A stretch of DNA of 64,000 nt from Daphnia carinata (GCF_022539665.2 NC_081336.1:2170001-2234000), one strand, 5' to 3'; positions 14,906 to 30,949 are shown, counted from the first letter of the stretch. The notes: generated by a model from the sequence alone, not told the origin. Made by a program: numbers and translations.

Positions 14906-16324
14906 TTATATGACCAAGCCCGTTATGGACGAGATCCATTTGGCGTAAAAAGAAACGCGAGAGAATGCGGCGGGCAGACCAATTTCGCATCCGGCCGCGG
15001 GACCAAAGCTGACGATGCCGACCTGATTGTGGACGCCCTCGTTGATGAAGCTCAAAGGGCCACCCGAATCACCCTGTGATTTCATTATGATGTATGAAAT
15101 TTAATGTTATTCGATCCACAAAAGATAAGACATTTACGTTGCAAGATCCTTTGCCATCAGCGGCAGACAGGCAAATGATGCCCTCCGTAATCGTGGCACC
15201 GTACGTCAGGGCACACTGCTCGTTGGAAATGCATGGAGCGTCAACTTCGCGAAGGACAGGTGAGATTCCGGCAGCCACTGATTCAAAACAAAAGAGCGTT
15301 TATATCACATCTTGTGGAAAATTTTAATCGATTGACTTGCAGTCGGAAGATCTCCCCCATCCGCTAACGTGAAGTATATCATCAACGTGATCGGGTTCCG
15401 AAGGTGGTGCCATACAAACTGGCTGGATTTCAGCTATTCACCCAAAGATCATTTTCAAATTGCGCGTTCTAGAATATTAGAATTCAATTTCGTGATTTAC
15501 GTGTGAATTTGATCGGCTGTGGAAGCTTGATGAGAGCTACATCATTCTTGAAACGAACAGATGACCATTCAGGGTGGACAATGGAGAAATTAGACCTGAC
15601 TTCAATTCGATGAGGCTCCTCTGTGGCATTCAATCGAACATTGTGAGCACCCAACAAAATGTCAAAGAAGCCAGCATCTTCGACGCAGTCTGACCAAAGA
15701 ATTCCCGTTAGAAAAATGTGCCCTTAGGTTTTGATATTGAACCGCAAAATTGAAATTGTAACAATGCTTACGAGCGGCGGTGAGAATCCATTCGTTAGAA
15801 ATCAGAGAACCACCACAGAAAAACCTGTCATCAACGAAGAAAGCCACTTGCCTTTTGGGGGAATATAATATTGAAACACAATTAATAGCACATCACATTG
15901 AAATACGCAATGTGAATTAAATTTACCATGGCAGGGAATTGGGGCTGGCTTCAGTTCCGCCAACGATGCGGCTGCTAGTGGTGTTCTCTCTACCACAGAA
16001 ACCTGGATAGGTATAAAAACAAATCGTCATAATTTTCACCAATTTTTGTTCATTTAAATGTCTTTCTAGATGAACTTTATCTACCTCGTGTGTTTATGGT
16101 AGCCTTGTGTTTAACTGGAACGATGGGTTTCTTGTTTTTCGACGGTGCACGAGGAAACAAAACACCTCTAGGTTTGTATTTAGATAAATCCCGAGCTGCC
16201 ACCTTTTCAGATGTAAACCAACACCAAGATTAACTTGAGAACTTATTGTTGTTGATGATTTAGGGAGAAATTCTACCTGAGCAATCAAAAAGGCAATGAG
16301 TAACACGATAGCTAAGACTTTCAT
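14906..16324 (-). CDS. Secreted chymotrypsin/brachyurin-like serine protease 1
   Basis: Exons complement(14906..15073, 15138..15277, 15341..15433, 15501..15689, 15772..15851, 15927..16002, 16085..16202, 16277..16324), 303 aa. A 16-residue signal peptide ([16 protein letters not shown]) is followed by a basic propeptide and the activation site SSR/IVGG (Ile68). Triad: His108 (its codon is split by an intron, C + AC), Asp157 ([10 protein letters not shown]), Ser251 (GDSGGP). The residues before GDSGGP read GKGSCN, so specificity position 189 is Gly, and the 226 position is Ala (GLPAAF). This fits a chymotrypsin/collagenase-like pocket rather than trypsin. The intron from 15340 starts with GC (T/GCAAGT), a GC-AG intron. 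TATTTAAG sits about 60 bp upstream of the ATG. It is the most divergent copy of the four-gene subgroup. Confidence 0.92.
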
Positions 16325-16757
16325 GATTGTTGCACAGGCACGTCGCAGACACGAATCTGTTCCCTCCTCACTAACGTTGGCTCTTAAATACGTCTAGTTC
16401 TTTTGTTTTTCCTTTCCAACGAAAGTCAGGAACGGATGACGTATCGTGGAAAATCAACTGTCAAAATGTGGCACAAAGGATATTAAGGTTGTGGTGACAA
16501 AAACCGCTACATAGTTCTTGTTAGGCGATGAAACAGAGATATTACACTTTCCAAATGAATTCATAGAAAGCTTTCATTTGCAATCTATTCGTTTTCACTC
16601 ATCACCGCGTAAGTCACGACATTTTGATTGACGTTAGAGTTCCAATAATTTTCACTTTCTTTTAGGGCATCAGCAAATGTGGTGTATTTGCATCAATTCA
16701 AAAGAAATCATTGGATCAAAAATAAAAGAAAAGCATTAGGCTAGAGAAGCGATGTCT
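16325..16757. other. Intergenic region upstream of serine protease 1
   Basis: Contains the protease 1 promoter (TATTTAAG near 16383-16390) and the 3' UTR of protease 2. I see no repeat or RNA gene. Confidence 0.5.
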
Positions 16758-18091
16758 TTAGATGACTAATCCAGTGACGGAAGAGATCCAGTCAGCGAAG
16801 TAGGAAACGCGAGTGTAGGCGGCAGGGTAGCCAACTTCGCAGCCGGCCGAAGAGCCAAAACTGACAATGCCAACTTGGTTGTAAACGCCTCCGTTGATGA
16901 AGCTCAATGGGCCACCAGAATCACCCTACAATTAATAACATTAAATATTTAAATCTATTTTTCAACAATCGCTAAAAGTTGAACGTACGTTGCAAGCGCT
17001 GTGTCCGCCAGTGGTATCGGTGCAAATGTTACCGTCGGTAATAGTGTTGCCAAAAGTGAGGGCACACTCAGCATTTGACATGCATGGCATGTAGACTTCG
17101 TTCAAGGTAGGAGAGATACCAGCAGCAGCTATTCGATTGAATGAATTGAATATTTGATATGAAATTCTGGAAACATTAGGTCGGACTTACCATCAGAGGG
17201 TTTGCCCCATCCGCTGTTGTGGAGAATGTCACCAACATGGTCGGGTTCGGTAGAAGGAGCCATGCAAATCGGTTGAATTTCAGCTGTAATTAACGTTGCA
17301 TTTCATAAAAGCTTTGAGCAAATGTAGAATGTTAATCGTACGAGTGAATTCAATTGGGGCGGGCAGCTTGATCAAAGCGACGTCGTTGCGGATACGTAGA
17401 GATGCCCATTCGGGATGGACGGTGTATTCGGTGGATCTAACCTCAACGCGAGTTGGCTCATCGGCAGCAGCCAAACGAACATTATGGGATCCCAAGTAAA
17501 TGTCAAAGAAAACAGCAGCATCAGCGCAATCTACGAAACGAATATAAACATGTTCCAGTTTGTTTCGTGAACGGAAGAAATGCAACACTTACGAGCAGCA
17601 GTGAGGACCCATTCGTTTGAAATCAATGAACCACCACAGAAGTACATGTCATCGATGAACACAGCCACTTGCCTTTTGATAAAATTATTATTTGCATATA
17701 ACGCAATATGATGAACAATTTCTATTTCTATTTACCATGGCAAAGAGTGGGGCACAGCTTCAGTTCCACCGACGATACGGCTAGAGGACTTGGCCTGGCC
17801 GCAGAAACCTGAACACATTTCAAACATGAAATTTGATATGTTAAGGGCAAGGAAGTAATGACGTACCGCGGGTGTCAACCGTTGGTGATCGTTTAGGGAA
17901 GACTTTGGAGTTGGTAGATGTCGATGGAGCACGAGGGTACAGAACAGATCGGGGCTGGTATTTGGACAAGTCCCTTTCAGCCGCCTGTTTCTCGAAAGCT
18001 TAGAAAATCAAATTCTAATTGAATTGGATGTTTAAAAAGTTCGTACCTGAACGACGGCGAGCGCAACCAAGACGATAGCAAGGACCTTCAT
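16758..18091 (-). CDS. Secreted chymotrypsin/brachyurin-like serine protease 2
   Basis: Exons complement(16758..16925, 16989..17128, 17191..17283, 17342..17530, 17593..17672, 17736..17808, 17867..17984, 18047..18091), 301 aa. Signal peptide [15 protein letters not shown]; activation site [17 protein letters not shown]. Triad His106 (split codon C + AT), Asp155 ([10 protein letters not shown]), Ser249 (GDSGGP). Residues before GDSGGP read TGGHSACN, so position 189 is Ser, unlike the Gly of its neighbours, and the 226 position is Ala (YPAAYTRV). A Ser189 pocket is the classic chymotrypsin state. TATATAAG at 18142-18149 is the likely TATA box. Seven introns at the same positions as proteases 1, 3 and 4. 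Confidence 0.93.
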
Positions 18092-18924
18092 GATTTTGAA
18101 GATTGAAAACACATGTATCGATTTCATTTTTTGACTCCTTGCTTATATACCTCGTGAAGCCATGGAGTTTGATCCAGGCCAACTCGACTCAAAGATAAAC
18201 TGGCCTCACGAATTCAAATGTATCCTGTTTTGAAATTCATTTATTAAACCAAACTTGATAATTGTCGAAATTCTTATCGTCTTAGTTTCATATGCACTGA
18301 GTGGCCTAATGGAACCAGATCCGTTTTGGCCTCACAGAATCCGAGACTTAGGACAGTTTTTTAGGGGATCCCATTAAAGTCAAACGGGATATAATGCACC
18401 TATTGTACATGAAATATTATAAGACCTTAAGATCCCTTTTTCATTTTGAACATATCAAGCTGTAGAATTCGTCAACTGACGTCATTTCACGCTGTTTCGA
18501 TTGTGACCGTTGGTTTTTACCTGACAGAATCCGGGATCAGTTTCGTAAATCCCCTAACGCTGTCATAGATATCGAACAAGGATCTAATTGTATTTCTTAT
18601 CACTGACGCCCTAACATTCGCATGACTGGCGTTTATTTTACGAACAATTCAATCAAATCGAATTTCATTGCGGGACACGATAATGCTGTGTGCAGTTGCC
18701 CTCGTATGGTTCTCTTCACATCATTTGTTTTACGGGTTCCTAATACGCTTTCTATCGATCTCGTATCGTACACCACGTCACTCCAAATAAGATTTTGAAT
18801 CATGTACGCAAAAGACAGCCATCTTCAAGGACTTTTGTATTTTATAGCTTTAGAAACAGGGAGGATAAGAAAAAAGGGAACAAAAATATTGGGCTGGCAA
18901 GGGAAAGGAATATTCTTCGTTAGT
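18092..18924. other. Intergenic region
   Basis: Promoter of protease 2 and 3' flank of protease 3. The phrases 'gcctcacagaatccg' and 'cctgacagaatccgggatcag' recur at 18332 and 18520, a short imperfect direct repeat. No gene is seen. Confidence 0.4.
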
Positions 18925-20285
<1,361 letters not shown>

Positions 20286-21409
20286 GATTGCAACGGTCGA
20301 AACACGAATCGCATTTGAGGTCTGTTAGCTCGTCTTTAAATACTTGCTTTTGTTTGACAACATTTTGATATACGAATCAAGCCGAATGATAACAAGATGA
20401 AACAGCAAGGTCCTTTGGCTCAAATTTTGTTTCGACTCAATATCCGTGGCAGGTATTTTGGGACTTGGTTATCAAAGTCCTTGTGATCCTATACTGTCAA
20501 TCACATTAGCTTGATGGAAATTCAGACGTAGTTGACCCAACCCATGATAGCCTTAGCAATTATGTATTCAAAATTATGCAATTTTCTTCCTCGTGTTCCA
20601 TCAATTTCCATTTTGGAGGAATTGGATCAGCATGCGATTGATTTTAACATTTTTGAATATTCAACGACTATCGACAAGGATCCGGGTCTTGTCAACCTGG
20701 GCGTTACTATCTCTAGGCCATATTATTGTTCACAACATTGTTATCTACGAAATCATTCCACAAATATTGATGTTTTACTTTTTTTTGTACAACTGTCGGT
20801 CTGGTTCGAGAAAAATAGTTTACTAAACGTTTTATTATTACGACTCGGCAGAAAAACGTGGTTGTGTAATACACAACAGTTTTTGAAAACAAGCTTAAAT
20901 TGTCTTATTGTTAAGTTCCACGTCGTTTTTCTTGAAGCCAAGATCCCCAAGCTTATTGTAGCATTGACATAAAGCGTACTTGATACCATCAAATGATAAA
21001 CGTATACGCAAACAGTCTGTTACTATTTTCTGTGTGCACGTCAGGGGCCTAGTCGCCGTTATAAGATTAGCCAATATTTATTACACTTTGCTTTGTCAAT
21101 AAAAACAGCTGATAAAATCACTCTAAAACACCGTCCAACATGGCACCAATCACTTTTGTGGACCGTTCCAAAGTATTGTTGAAACATCGCTATCTATTTA
21201 CATCAACGAATATTACGCTAGAACCTAACGTATCCTAATGACAATCGCTATTAAATCAAACGTCGTGGTGCCTTCTATGTAATTATTCTTTAAAAATAAA
21301 TTCAAGAGGATAATACACGGTAATAAACTGTCATTTGTTTTTTTTTAATGTCATTTTAAAAAAAGAAATAAAGGTCACAGATGAGCGCGGAGCGTTTAGC
21401 TATTTTGGT
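20286..21409. other. Intergenic region
   Basis: Promoter of protease 3 and 3' flank of protease 4. The open frames at 20532-20972 lack recognisable motifs and codon structure and are judged accidental. No RNA gene is seen. Confidence 0.4.
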
Positions 21410-22811
21410 TTAGATGATCAAGCCAGTAACGGAGGAGATCCAATCGGTGAAGCTGGAAACACGGGCGAAACCTGCTGGAATTTCCAGTTCGCAACCTTGA
21501 TTGGAACCGAAGCTGACAACACCCACTTGATTGAAAACGCCGTTGTTGATGAAGCTCAATGGGCCACCAGAGTCACCCTGAAACACAGGGAAGGCGTTCA
21601 ACAATTATATCCATACAAAATAATTAATCAGAAAATAATTCATTTCATCTTACATTGCAAGAGCTCTTTCCACCTAAGGTGGAGACGCAAATATTGCTGT
21701 CACGGATAGTGAGGATGCTGTAAGCTGCGACGCATTCCTGATTGGTAATGCCAACGACATCGACTTCACGAAGGACTGGAGAAATGCCAGTGGCAGCTAT
21801 AGGGAAATCAATACATTTTAAATACTGAGCGCTATTCTTAAAACGTTTTAAGTTTGTCATTACCATCCGATGGTTTGCCCCATCCGCTGACATGGAGAGG
21901 ATCCCCGGCGTGAGAAGGTTCAGTGGCGGGAGCCAAGCAAATGGGTGAAATAGCATCTATAGTTTTCAAAACGTGACACATTTCATATCATTCAACTCTT
22001 TGGCAAACGTATTGAATATACCGGTGAAAGTGACTGACTCAGGAAGCTTGATGAGAGCCATGTCATTACGCAACAAATTGGGGCCCCAGTTAGGATGGAT
22101 AGTGTACACTTCCGATCGGTATTCAACGCGATTCGGCTCTTCGGCAGCCGTCAAGCGGACGTTGTGTGCTCCTAGCATAATGTTGAAGAAGGTGGCATTG
22201 TCGGCGCAATCTTATCAAATAAAACATGCAAATTAATCATCGAGAGTGAAATCAAATAAAAACAGCAATATGAAATCACGAGCGGCAGTCAAAACCCAGT
22301 CGGCGGAAATGAGGGAACCACCACAAAAGTACTGATCATCGATGAACAAAGCAACTTGCCTACACACGTCCCCACCAAAAGAAAAATCAGATTTAAATGG
22401 GTAAACCGTTTTAGTTAATTGAACGAAAATTTTACCATGGTAGAGAATTTGGAACGGCCTCAGTGCCACCTACAATACGATCTTGATTGGTGGTCTTGAC
22501 TGTACCACAGAAGCCTGGTGAGAATGAAAATGAACATGAACATTTGTAAAAATATCAATCAGTATTTCATTTGACTTACCTCGGGTATCGACGGTAGCAG
22601 CGCGTTTAACGGGGACGTACTGATTCTTTTGCGCCACAGGTGGACGAGGGAACAAAACGGATCGATCCTGATATTCGGAAAGATCTCTAGCCGCCACCTT
22701 TAAAATTACAATTCACAATTTCAAATCTGTTGGCCTAGCGTTTCTGGGTTTTGTTTGTGTATATACCTGGGCAACAACAACTGCGAAGAGCAAAGCAGCT
22801 AAAAACCTCAT
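21410..22811 (-). CDS. Secreted chymotrypsin/brachyurin-like serine protease 4
   Basis: Exons complement(21410..21577, 21654..21796, 21864..21956, 22022..22210, 22280..22359, 22436..22514, 22580..22697, 22767..22811), 304 aa. Signal peptide [15 protein letters not shown]. The propeptide includes [16 protein letters not shown]. Activation site [17 protein letters not shown]. Triad His108 (split codon), Asp157 ([10 protein letters not shown]), Ser252 (GDSGGP). The exon before GDSGGP is one codon longer than in its paralogues and ends GGKSSCN, giving Ser189. The 226 position is Ala (EIPAGFARV). Confidence 0.93.
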
Positions 22812-23688
22812 GTTGACTTCTTTCGAGCTACACGGACAGGTAAAAGAAGGATAACAGAGTAACCTTGATAATTCGGGAGGACTTGTATTTATATTATTAT
22901 ACTTTTATTGACACATGGCGCATCAGTTTCAAAATATACGAGATAAGTGTATATGCTCTTTCTAAACAGTCCAAAAGTTTCATTTATCAATCTGGTGTTT
23001 TTGGCCCATCACTCACACGTTTCTCTTGTGTCACGCGGAACGTGAGAAAGCCATCAAGTTTTAACCTCAAAATAATATTTATCTGTACCTGAAAGCTCTT
23101 TATTCTCGAGCGCTAGGCAGCAACTATCGATTACAATCAGTCGTTTCAAATGACTTATTTAAATGAAATGTCTACAGGAAAATTTATTGCGTGCGATGAT
23201 GAAAATTGCTGCAATCAAGTCTGAACCGGTTCTAGCATCGACGTATACTTGACAAGTGAGGCCAACAGCAACCGTTTGTTTGAGTGACAACTGGCGAGAT
23301 AATGTTCAAAAATGAAGTAGATTGATTACTTTCGGTACAGGTTAACTTGGTTTTACCATAAACATCGCACAATGTTTTTATTCATGTCCACTTACGGAAA
23401 ATGGTTTTCATACTTAATCATAGGAATATAAACAGCGCGAGCAAAGTCATTTCACCATAGACAGGATGTTTCTTCCTCGCTTATCTTGTTTTTATTTGAA
23501 CGTTTGCAAACCCAATTCGTTTACAGCCAAGCCGCAATGTTTACTAACGATCTAGTCATGGAACAGCTATGGAATTTCTTTTTAAACAAGCCTCGGTGTA
23601 TTGATGTTTAACATTGATACATCGAACATCATCAACAACAAGACCAGTGTCAAACAAAAATAAACAGCAAAATAATGGACAACAAAAT
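22812..23688. other. Intergenic region
   Basis: Promoter of protease 4 (AT-rich, no clear single TATA box) and 3' flank of protease 5. Nothing else is recognised. Confidence 0.4.
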
Positions 23689-25008
<1,320 letters not shown>

Positions 25009-26105
25009 GGTTTACAGGTGAGGTTCACAACTGTTATTGAGGTAAGACCACGAAGAAGTCTTGCAGTTAGCCCACTTTTTATGCGTGATTGACTATGACG
25101 CAGAGTGCTGAAACATCGTGATAATAATGTTGTTTATCTTTCGGTCTTTCCTAATCGATTGTTATTGTTTCTGTAATGAACAGGATCCTATACGTTAATA
25201 CCCACCCTTATCAATGTCAACGTTCATCGTTCAAGGTGCAATTGTGGCATGAAAACGAAATAACTGTTTCTACAATTAAGTCTGAACCACCTCAAACTCA
25301 ATCCTCAAAGCTCAGACGTGCATAATTCTCTAAAAAAAAAAGGATTAATTTCATTAATTATTCGGATTGAGATGCGGATGAATATTCATATCCGTTATGG
25401 GTAGACGAACAAACAATTGTACGAAGATAAATAGAAAGGCAAACAAAGAAGGCTCACGTGATTAGCAAATCCTGTTACCTATAGCCGTAGCGTAAACCTT
25501 ATTGCATATCATTGTTTACCTTTCGTGGTCCGGGTTTTTCTTTGTCTTCTATTTGATAGCAGCAATAATGCAACGAGTCACAAGTTCACCTAGAACATTG
25601 CACGCATCAGTTATCATTTTAATATTTAAAATCATTCGCATAAATCCGTTACAAGCCCCGAATATGAGAATTTTTTCTAATTTGTGCAAAGCTATTTTCG
25701 TACGAGACCGACGATTGTAAATTTCTGATTGGCTGACGGCCGTTTATGGCTCTAATAAAAACTATTTTGTACATTTGCATTCAAATTAACTGCGCCCCAA
25801 TTCCACGGCATCTTCCTCCTATACACCTTTTTTGCGCATTTTCCCGCTACGTATCCAATAAAGACGGTTATAAGTGGCACAGACATGCGGTGTCTATGGA
25901 GAAAGAAAAAAGAAGAAAGAAACTTTTAAATGACTGGCTCACGAACGCGGCCCTGAATAGCTTTGGCCCCAAAACAAAAGAAAAAAAAAGAGGCAGTCGG
26001 CAACACACACAATGCATGACCGAAGAATGTGTGTTGAGCTGGCGGTATATAAAGCCGTCGTGCTTTTCAGTTAGATATCCGCAGTCTTGCTTTGCATCAT
26101 CCAAC
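25009..26105. other. Intergenic region between divergent genes
   Basis: Promoters of protease 5 (minus) and the first cuticle gene (plus). AT-rich; open frames at 25502-26147 overlap the cuticle promoter and have no family signature. Confidence 0.4.
26046..26073 (+). promoter_or_regulatory. Core promoter of cuticle gene 1
   Basis: TATATAAAG at 26046-26054 followed by TCAGTT at 26067-26072, an arthropod initiator-like sequence, 33-39 bases before the ATG. The same TATA, initiator and leader (gttagatatccgcagtct) recur in front of cuticle gene 2 at 49125. Confidence 0.65.
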
Positions 26106-26680
26106 ATGAAGACTTCTCTTGTGGTAACACCATCGTTTTTTTTTTAACTATTTGTTTCTTAGCCATCTTTAAGTTTTTCGTGAATTCCTTTGTTTGCCAA
26201 AGTTAAGCCATCTGTTCTTTTTTGCGAATAGGTTCTTGTCTTGAGCGCCGTTGTGGCCGCTGTTATTGCCGATGGTGAATATGCGCCTCCAGCGTACGAG
26301 AAGAAATACGACGGTTATTTCCAATACGCCAATGTTCCCGGTAAAGACGAGTACGAGTTCGGATACAACCGTGGAAATCCCCAGCACAACCGCAACCACT
26401 ACGAGCAGTCCAAGGATCACCGTTTCCGCACCAAGGTTTGTCTTTTCAATTTCAATTCTCATTGAGGTCAACGTCTTATTGATTATCCGTTGTGTTTGTG
26501 TAACAGGTCAAGTGGACCGACACCAAAGAAGGTTATGGCGAGCACTACTGGGAGTACAACCACGGTGATGCTGGCTACAAAGCTGATTACGCCGCTCCAG
26601 CCTATCCTGCTCCGGCTTACTCCGCTCCAGGTTACTCCGAGAACTCTCCCGTCTACGAAGTTCCCCCATCCAAACAGTAA
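26106..26680 (+). CDS. Secreted cuticle-like structural protein 1
   Basis: Exons join(26106..26123, 26232..26435, 26507..26680), 131 aa. The first exon is only six codons (MKTSLV), a usual arrangement for arthropod cuticle proteins. Signal peptide MKTSLVVLVLSAVVAAVIA. The mature protein has a charged aromatic core (DEYEFGYNRGN, YEQSKDHRFRTKVKW, GEHYWEYNH) and a tail rich in Ala, Pro and Tyr (PAYPAPAYSAPGYS). The core resembles extracellular cuticle proteins with a conserved FGYxRGN..FxTKVKW signature; it does not match the standard Rebers-Riddiford consensus well, so I leave the subfamily open. Paralogous to 49185-49733 and 50786-51361, which lie on the far side of the palindrome. Confidence 0.85.
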
Positions 26681-28792
26681 AACACTCACTGAATCAGCTG
26701 CAATGAAATGGAGGGTCTTTGTCAACGTCATCTGAACAGTCTCTCCCTTCATTTATAAAAATAATTGTGCGTCCGCATCTGCCGGTCAGATGTACCATCA
26801 TCCACACCCCTCACCTTCCGACCCTTGAAAAAAAAAAAAGAAATCGTTAATATAATAAATATTGTTCAAACTCAAAACATCTCGTCTTCTTTGTTCGTCA
26901 CTTTTTGTGTGAATTTCGGTTCTTCGAAGACCACTGAACTCGAAATAGGTTTCCAGCACGGTCGGATACGTTGCGTCTCCGTAAAAATTTAGAATCCAGG
27001 CGGAATACGACAATGTGGCTCAATGGTGTAACGGCTGTTTGAGAACAAGCATATCACTTGCAGTGTTCACAACTTTAGCAATTTTCTTACAATTGGAGTT
27101 TGAGTTTTTTTCGTGAAAATTCAAACCGGCGATGAAAAGAAAGACAAAAGAATGATGGTTACCGTATAGTGATGGACCTGTCATTAAATTCTGCGATTAA
27201 GGCCAAAAGGAGATGGAAGGTCAATGCCTCTTGCCCGGAAGGATAACAGAGTTGTTAAAACCTGAGGTAGATGAGAACAATTTTTATTTCTTTTTTTTTT
27301 AAAGACTACACAATGATTTTCCCTCTCCAGACCGTTTGCCATCATAAAACTGAAAATTAGCAAATGAGTTTCGTAAAAGACATGTGGCTTTCCGCTACAC
27401 CAAACAACGCGAACTTCTGCATTCTGCGTGAGAATTCGTGCACGACAACGTCCGAATTTTCTCCGATTCGCGATAGTGAACAACTTTCCCCGTTCAAAAC
27501 CGCTAGAATTTGCGGTTAATACCGACAGACTAACTCCCTAAAGCTTGGCCATCTAGTTGAACAATATAACTGAACGCGCACAAATAATTTGCACACCTGG
27601 CTTGCGAGCTAGAACATAAATGATGTCATACCCTTTGAATAACGATTCACCAGTCTTACAGCGCGCTGTTAATAAAACAAAAAATACAATTTGCAGTGTA
27701 TTGCCATTAACCATTCGATGGTGAACTGGAAAACACATCGCACATGTGAAAACGTAAACATAAATAAGGAGAAAACCTTGGGCGAAAAAAATTGAGGGCT
27801 TCAAAAATAGGTCGGTTTATAGCGAACGCTCATCATAAGCTAAGGGAAAAAAAAGAAATGCTTTTGCCTTTGGACAAATGAGAACAATGGCCTACGGCCA
27901 GACTGTAATAAATGCTAAACTGGTAGCAACAGAGTCTCATCTTCGTTCCATTCTAGTCCTATGTTGAACACGACCGCCTTCGGAGCTCGCCAAATGATGG
28001 AAATCCCGTGATGTGGTCTGGTGATTCACGCTCAACGCAAGCCCACCAAGCGAACATTTTTAAGTATTCCGCAATTCCACTTATTTCCCTGTTGTAAATA
28101 AACTTGAGCGTCGATGGAATATCTGATTCGTTCGTACTGAGCAGCTCCATTAAGATGTTCGGCTTAATATCGTCCAAGTGTTGGCATAAGTCAGCTGACA
28201 TCTGAGTCGTGAACGTGATTCTAAAATTAGTTTAACTAATAAGAATTGAATAAGAATTACCTTAGAGCTTGCAAGAGCGTCGACCTTCATGATGCAGATA
28301 GAAGACGTAATATTTCTTTTCTCAAAACACACTTGCAATCGCAATTTAGTACGTGGGTCGTGTTGGCTGATGCTAACACAACAGGAGCTCGCGTCAATAG
28401 ACTAGCCGTTTACGATGTGGCGTTATTCGAGTTGGTGAATCTAACACAGCCTGGTGTCATTGACATTAACTCACGGTAAAGCCACGTTAAACAATGAATC
28501 GCAAACAGCTGCGTGCCAGACGCTGCACAGACCGTTCAGCCTATTATTGCGATTACATAACATTGGTGCATTGTGCAGCTATCAAAAGGAATGACCGTCA
28601 AGGACGATATAATTTGTTCTGGACACATACCAGTTTTCAAGTTTATTTCGGATGTCAACACGTAGACTGAACATTTTTTTTTAAACAAAACGAATTAAGT
28701 GATGGCCCACATTTCATAGGTGATGAAATGAGGTCTTTGTTGATGAACAAAAAATATAATGTAAGACAACAACAAAATGAACTAAGAGTTGA
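26681..28792. other. Long intergenic region
   Basis: 3' UTR of cuticle gene 1 (AATAAA-type signal at about 26853) and 3' flank of protease 6. A small open stretch at 28201-27959 (minus; ILMELLSTNESDIP, FAWWACVERE) faintly resembles a BTB/BACK protein relic but lacks partners. Otherwise nothing is recognised. Confidence 0.35.
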
Positions 28793-30035
28793 TTAAATAA
28801 CCAAACCAGTAACTAGAGTGATCCATTGGGCGTAGCTGGATACGCGTGTAAATCCGGCGGGTAAACCTCGCGTGCAACCGGCACTCGAACCGAAGCTAAC
28901 AATGCCGACCTGATTGTACACACCGTTATTATCAAAGCTCAGCGGTCCGCCCGAATCGCCCTAAATTCGTAATTAAGAAAAATTAAACACAAAATAAATC
29001 GGGGAATAAAAAATTCGATTCAAAAACATACGTTGCACGATCCGTGTCCACCGGTAGTGTCAATACAAAGGATGTTGTCAGTAATGATGTCACCGTACGA
29101 AGCAGCACATTGGGCCGTCGTGATTGCCGGAGCAGTGACTTTCATAAGTACGGGAGATATACTCTGAAATGCGCCGTCAGCTGTTTTGCCCCATCCGCTG
29201 ACCAGAAGAGTATCCCCAACGTGATCAGGCTCGGTGCTCGGTGCGATGCAGAGAGGTGCGATTTCAGCTAAAACACGACAACACATCAAGATGATGAACG
29301 CAACGGATAAAATGTTTAAATGGACTTACGAGTGAATGTGACCGGTGTTGGTAAGCGAATCAGAGCGATGTCATTGGCCAAGGTGGAGGGATTCCAGTTT
29401 GGATGTGTGGCGTACTCGGTCGTTTCGATAGTGAGCTGTGATGGTTCCGCTACAGTTCTATCGTGAGCGCCCAATAGTAGACTGAATCGACGTGCTCCAT
29501 CAGCGCAATGTGCGGCTGTCATGACCCAATCGGGAGAGATGAGCGTGCCTCCGCAAAAGCTTCCAGCATCGATTGTAACGGCCACTTGCCTTTTATTTTT
29601 GTTGACCAAAATGAACTTAAAACGCATATGCATAGATTTGAAAAATAATGAGAAATCTACGTACCATGGAAATTCATGTGGAACGGCTTCTACTCCGCCA
29701 ACGATCCTGCTGGAATCGACTTTACGCTGACCACAGAAGCCTGTTTCAAAGAATTTGTTTAAATCACTTTGTAAGTTTTACATGAAGGGGTGGGGTTAAT
29801 TAACTGACCGCGCATGTCGACAGGTGCAGCCGGTTCCGTCACGACGATGTGGCCCGGACCCTGAGGTACTGGAGCGCGAGGGAAGAGTTCCGACCTGGGG
29901 CGTAGATTTCTCGGAATTTCTGCCGCCTGTAAAATGTGATTCTTAAAAACAGATAATTAAAGTTAAGGCAGGCAGTTAATGTACCTGAGAAAGAACGGCC
30001 ATTGCCAAAATCAAAGTCAATGATTTCGCAGTCAT
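28793..30035 (-). CDS. Secreted chymotrypsin/brachyurin-like serine protease 6
   Basis: Exons complement(28793..28960, 29032..29267, 29330..29589, 29665..29740, 29809..29926, 29985..30035), 302 aa. Signal peptide [17 protein letters not shown]; activation site [19 protein letters not shown]. Triad His109, Asp155 ([10 protein letters not shown]), Ser250. Gly189 (TTGGHGSCN) and Ala at the 226 position (LPAGFTRV). Same five-intron architecture as protease 5, with which it shares long blocks ([15 protein letters not shown]-like propeptide, [18 protein letters not shown]). TTTATAAAT at 30108-30116 is the likely TATA box. Codon use is less GC-biased than in protease 5. Confidence 0.93.
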
Positions 30036-30949
30036 CTTTTTTATGCGGTTAAGTGTTCACGCAAATGGAAGAACGGGAACGAGTCTATGATGTTAGCAAG
30101 GGCACCGATTTATAAACCTTTTGTCCGGAGAGATAATATTTAAACCTTGAAATTTATCGATAAATTTGAGCCAGTCAGTTTTGTTTTTGTAACGAACACA
30201 AAAGTTCTTTATTTACTTATTTATGTTTATAAAGGAGAAGGTCATTTCGTTATCGATGGTTATTAATAACTACTGCGCATTTGATTTTAGATGATTGATG
30301 TCCACTAAAATTTCGTTATCGAGCTTATCGTGGAGTCTATTTAATTTAAATCATGGATTGTAAATTCAAATCAGTGGAAAACCTAGAGGAAAATCAGGAT
30401 CTTCACTCACGTGCGGAACGCTACGTAACACTGTTTGAGCAATCACGGGAGCAACCAGATTTGAATCTGAAGAACTAAAAAAAACCCAGGGAGGTTAAGT
30501 CAAAACAAAATTGATTTTCGTGATCCTCATACAGTTTCACATATAAATCATGCATAGTTTGATAAATTTAAATTTTACGATAAATGAAATAAGCCGATTT
30601 TAAGCCCGATTAATTAAGCCCGATTAATTAAGCCCGATTTTTCGTTAAAAACAGGTATTAAAATTTTTACTTGGAATGCTCTGAAACTAATGTGCTCAAA
30701 CCAGAATTGAACGCTGTTTTCGAATAAAACATTTGGTTCTTTGACCCGTTAAGCGATTAATCAGTAAATTCCATGAAAAGAATCTTTTTTGATGCATCCA
30801 CTAGTAATTTAAAAAGCTCATGAACTATGAATTCCAGGTCGAAATAAAATAGATTACCATCATCCACGTTAAATTTTGAACCTAAATCATACACAGTTTG
30901 TTACATTCCGCTTAAAATGTGCAAAAACAAAAAAAAAATCATGAAATTG
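30036..30949. other. AT-rich region with old repeats outside the palindrome
   Basis: Contains three tandem copies of a 15-mer ending aagcccgatt (30600-30642) and two diverged copies (about 30520-30590 and 30830-30930, minus) of a repeat containing caaactatgcatgattta. Related copies lie beyond the other palindrome arm at 47790-48040. No gene is seen. Confidence 0.45.

Noticed and set aside
20532-20992. Overlapping open frames on both strands between proteases 3 and 4
   Set aside because: Accidental open frames in AT-rich DNA; no family signature or conserved neighbours.
27959-28479. Possible BTB/BACK-domain gene fragment on the minus strand and an overlapping plus-strand frame
   Set aside because: The resemblance is weak and the two frames overlap on opposite strands. 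Neither has a consistent exon chain.
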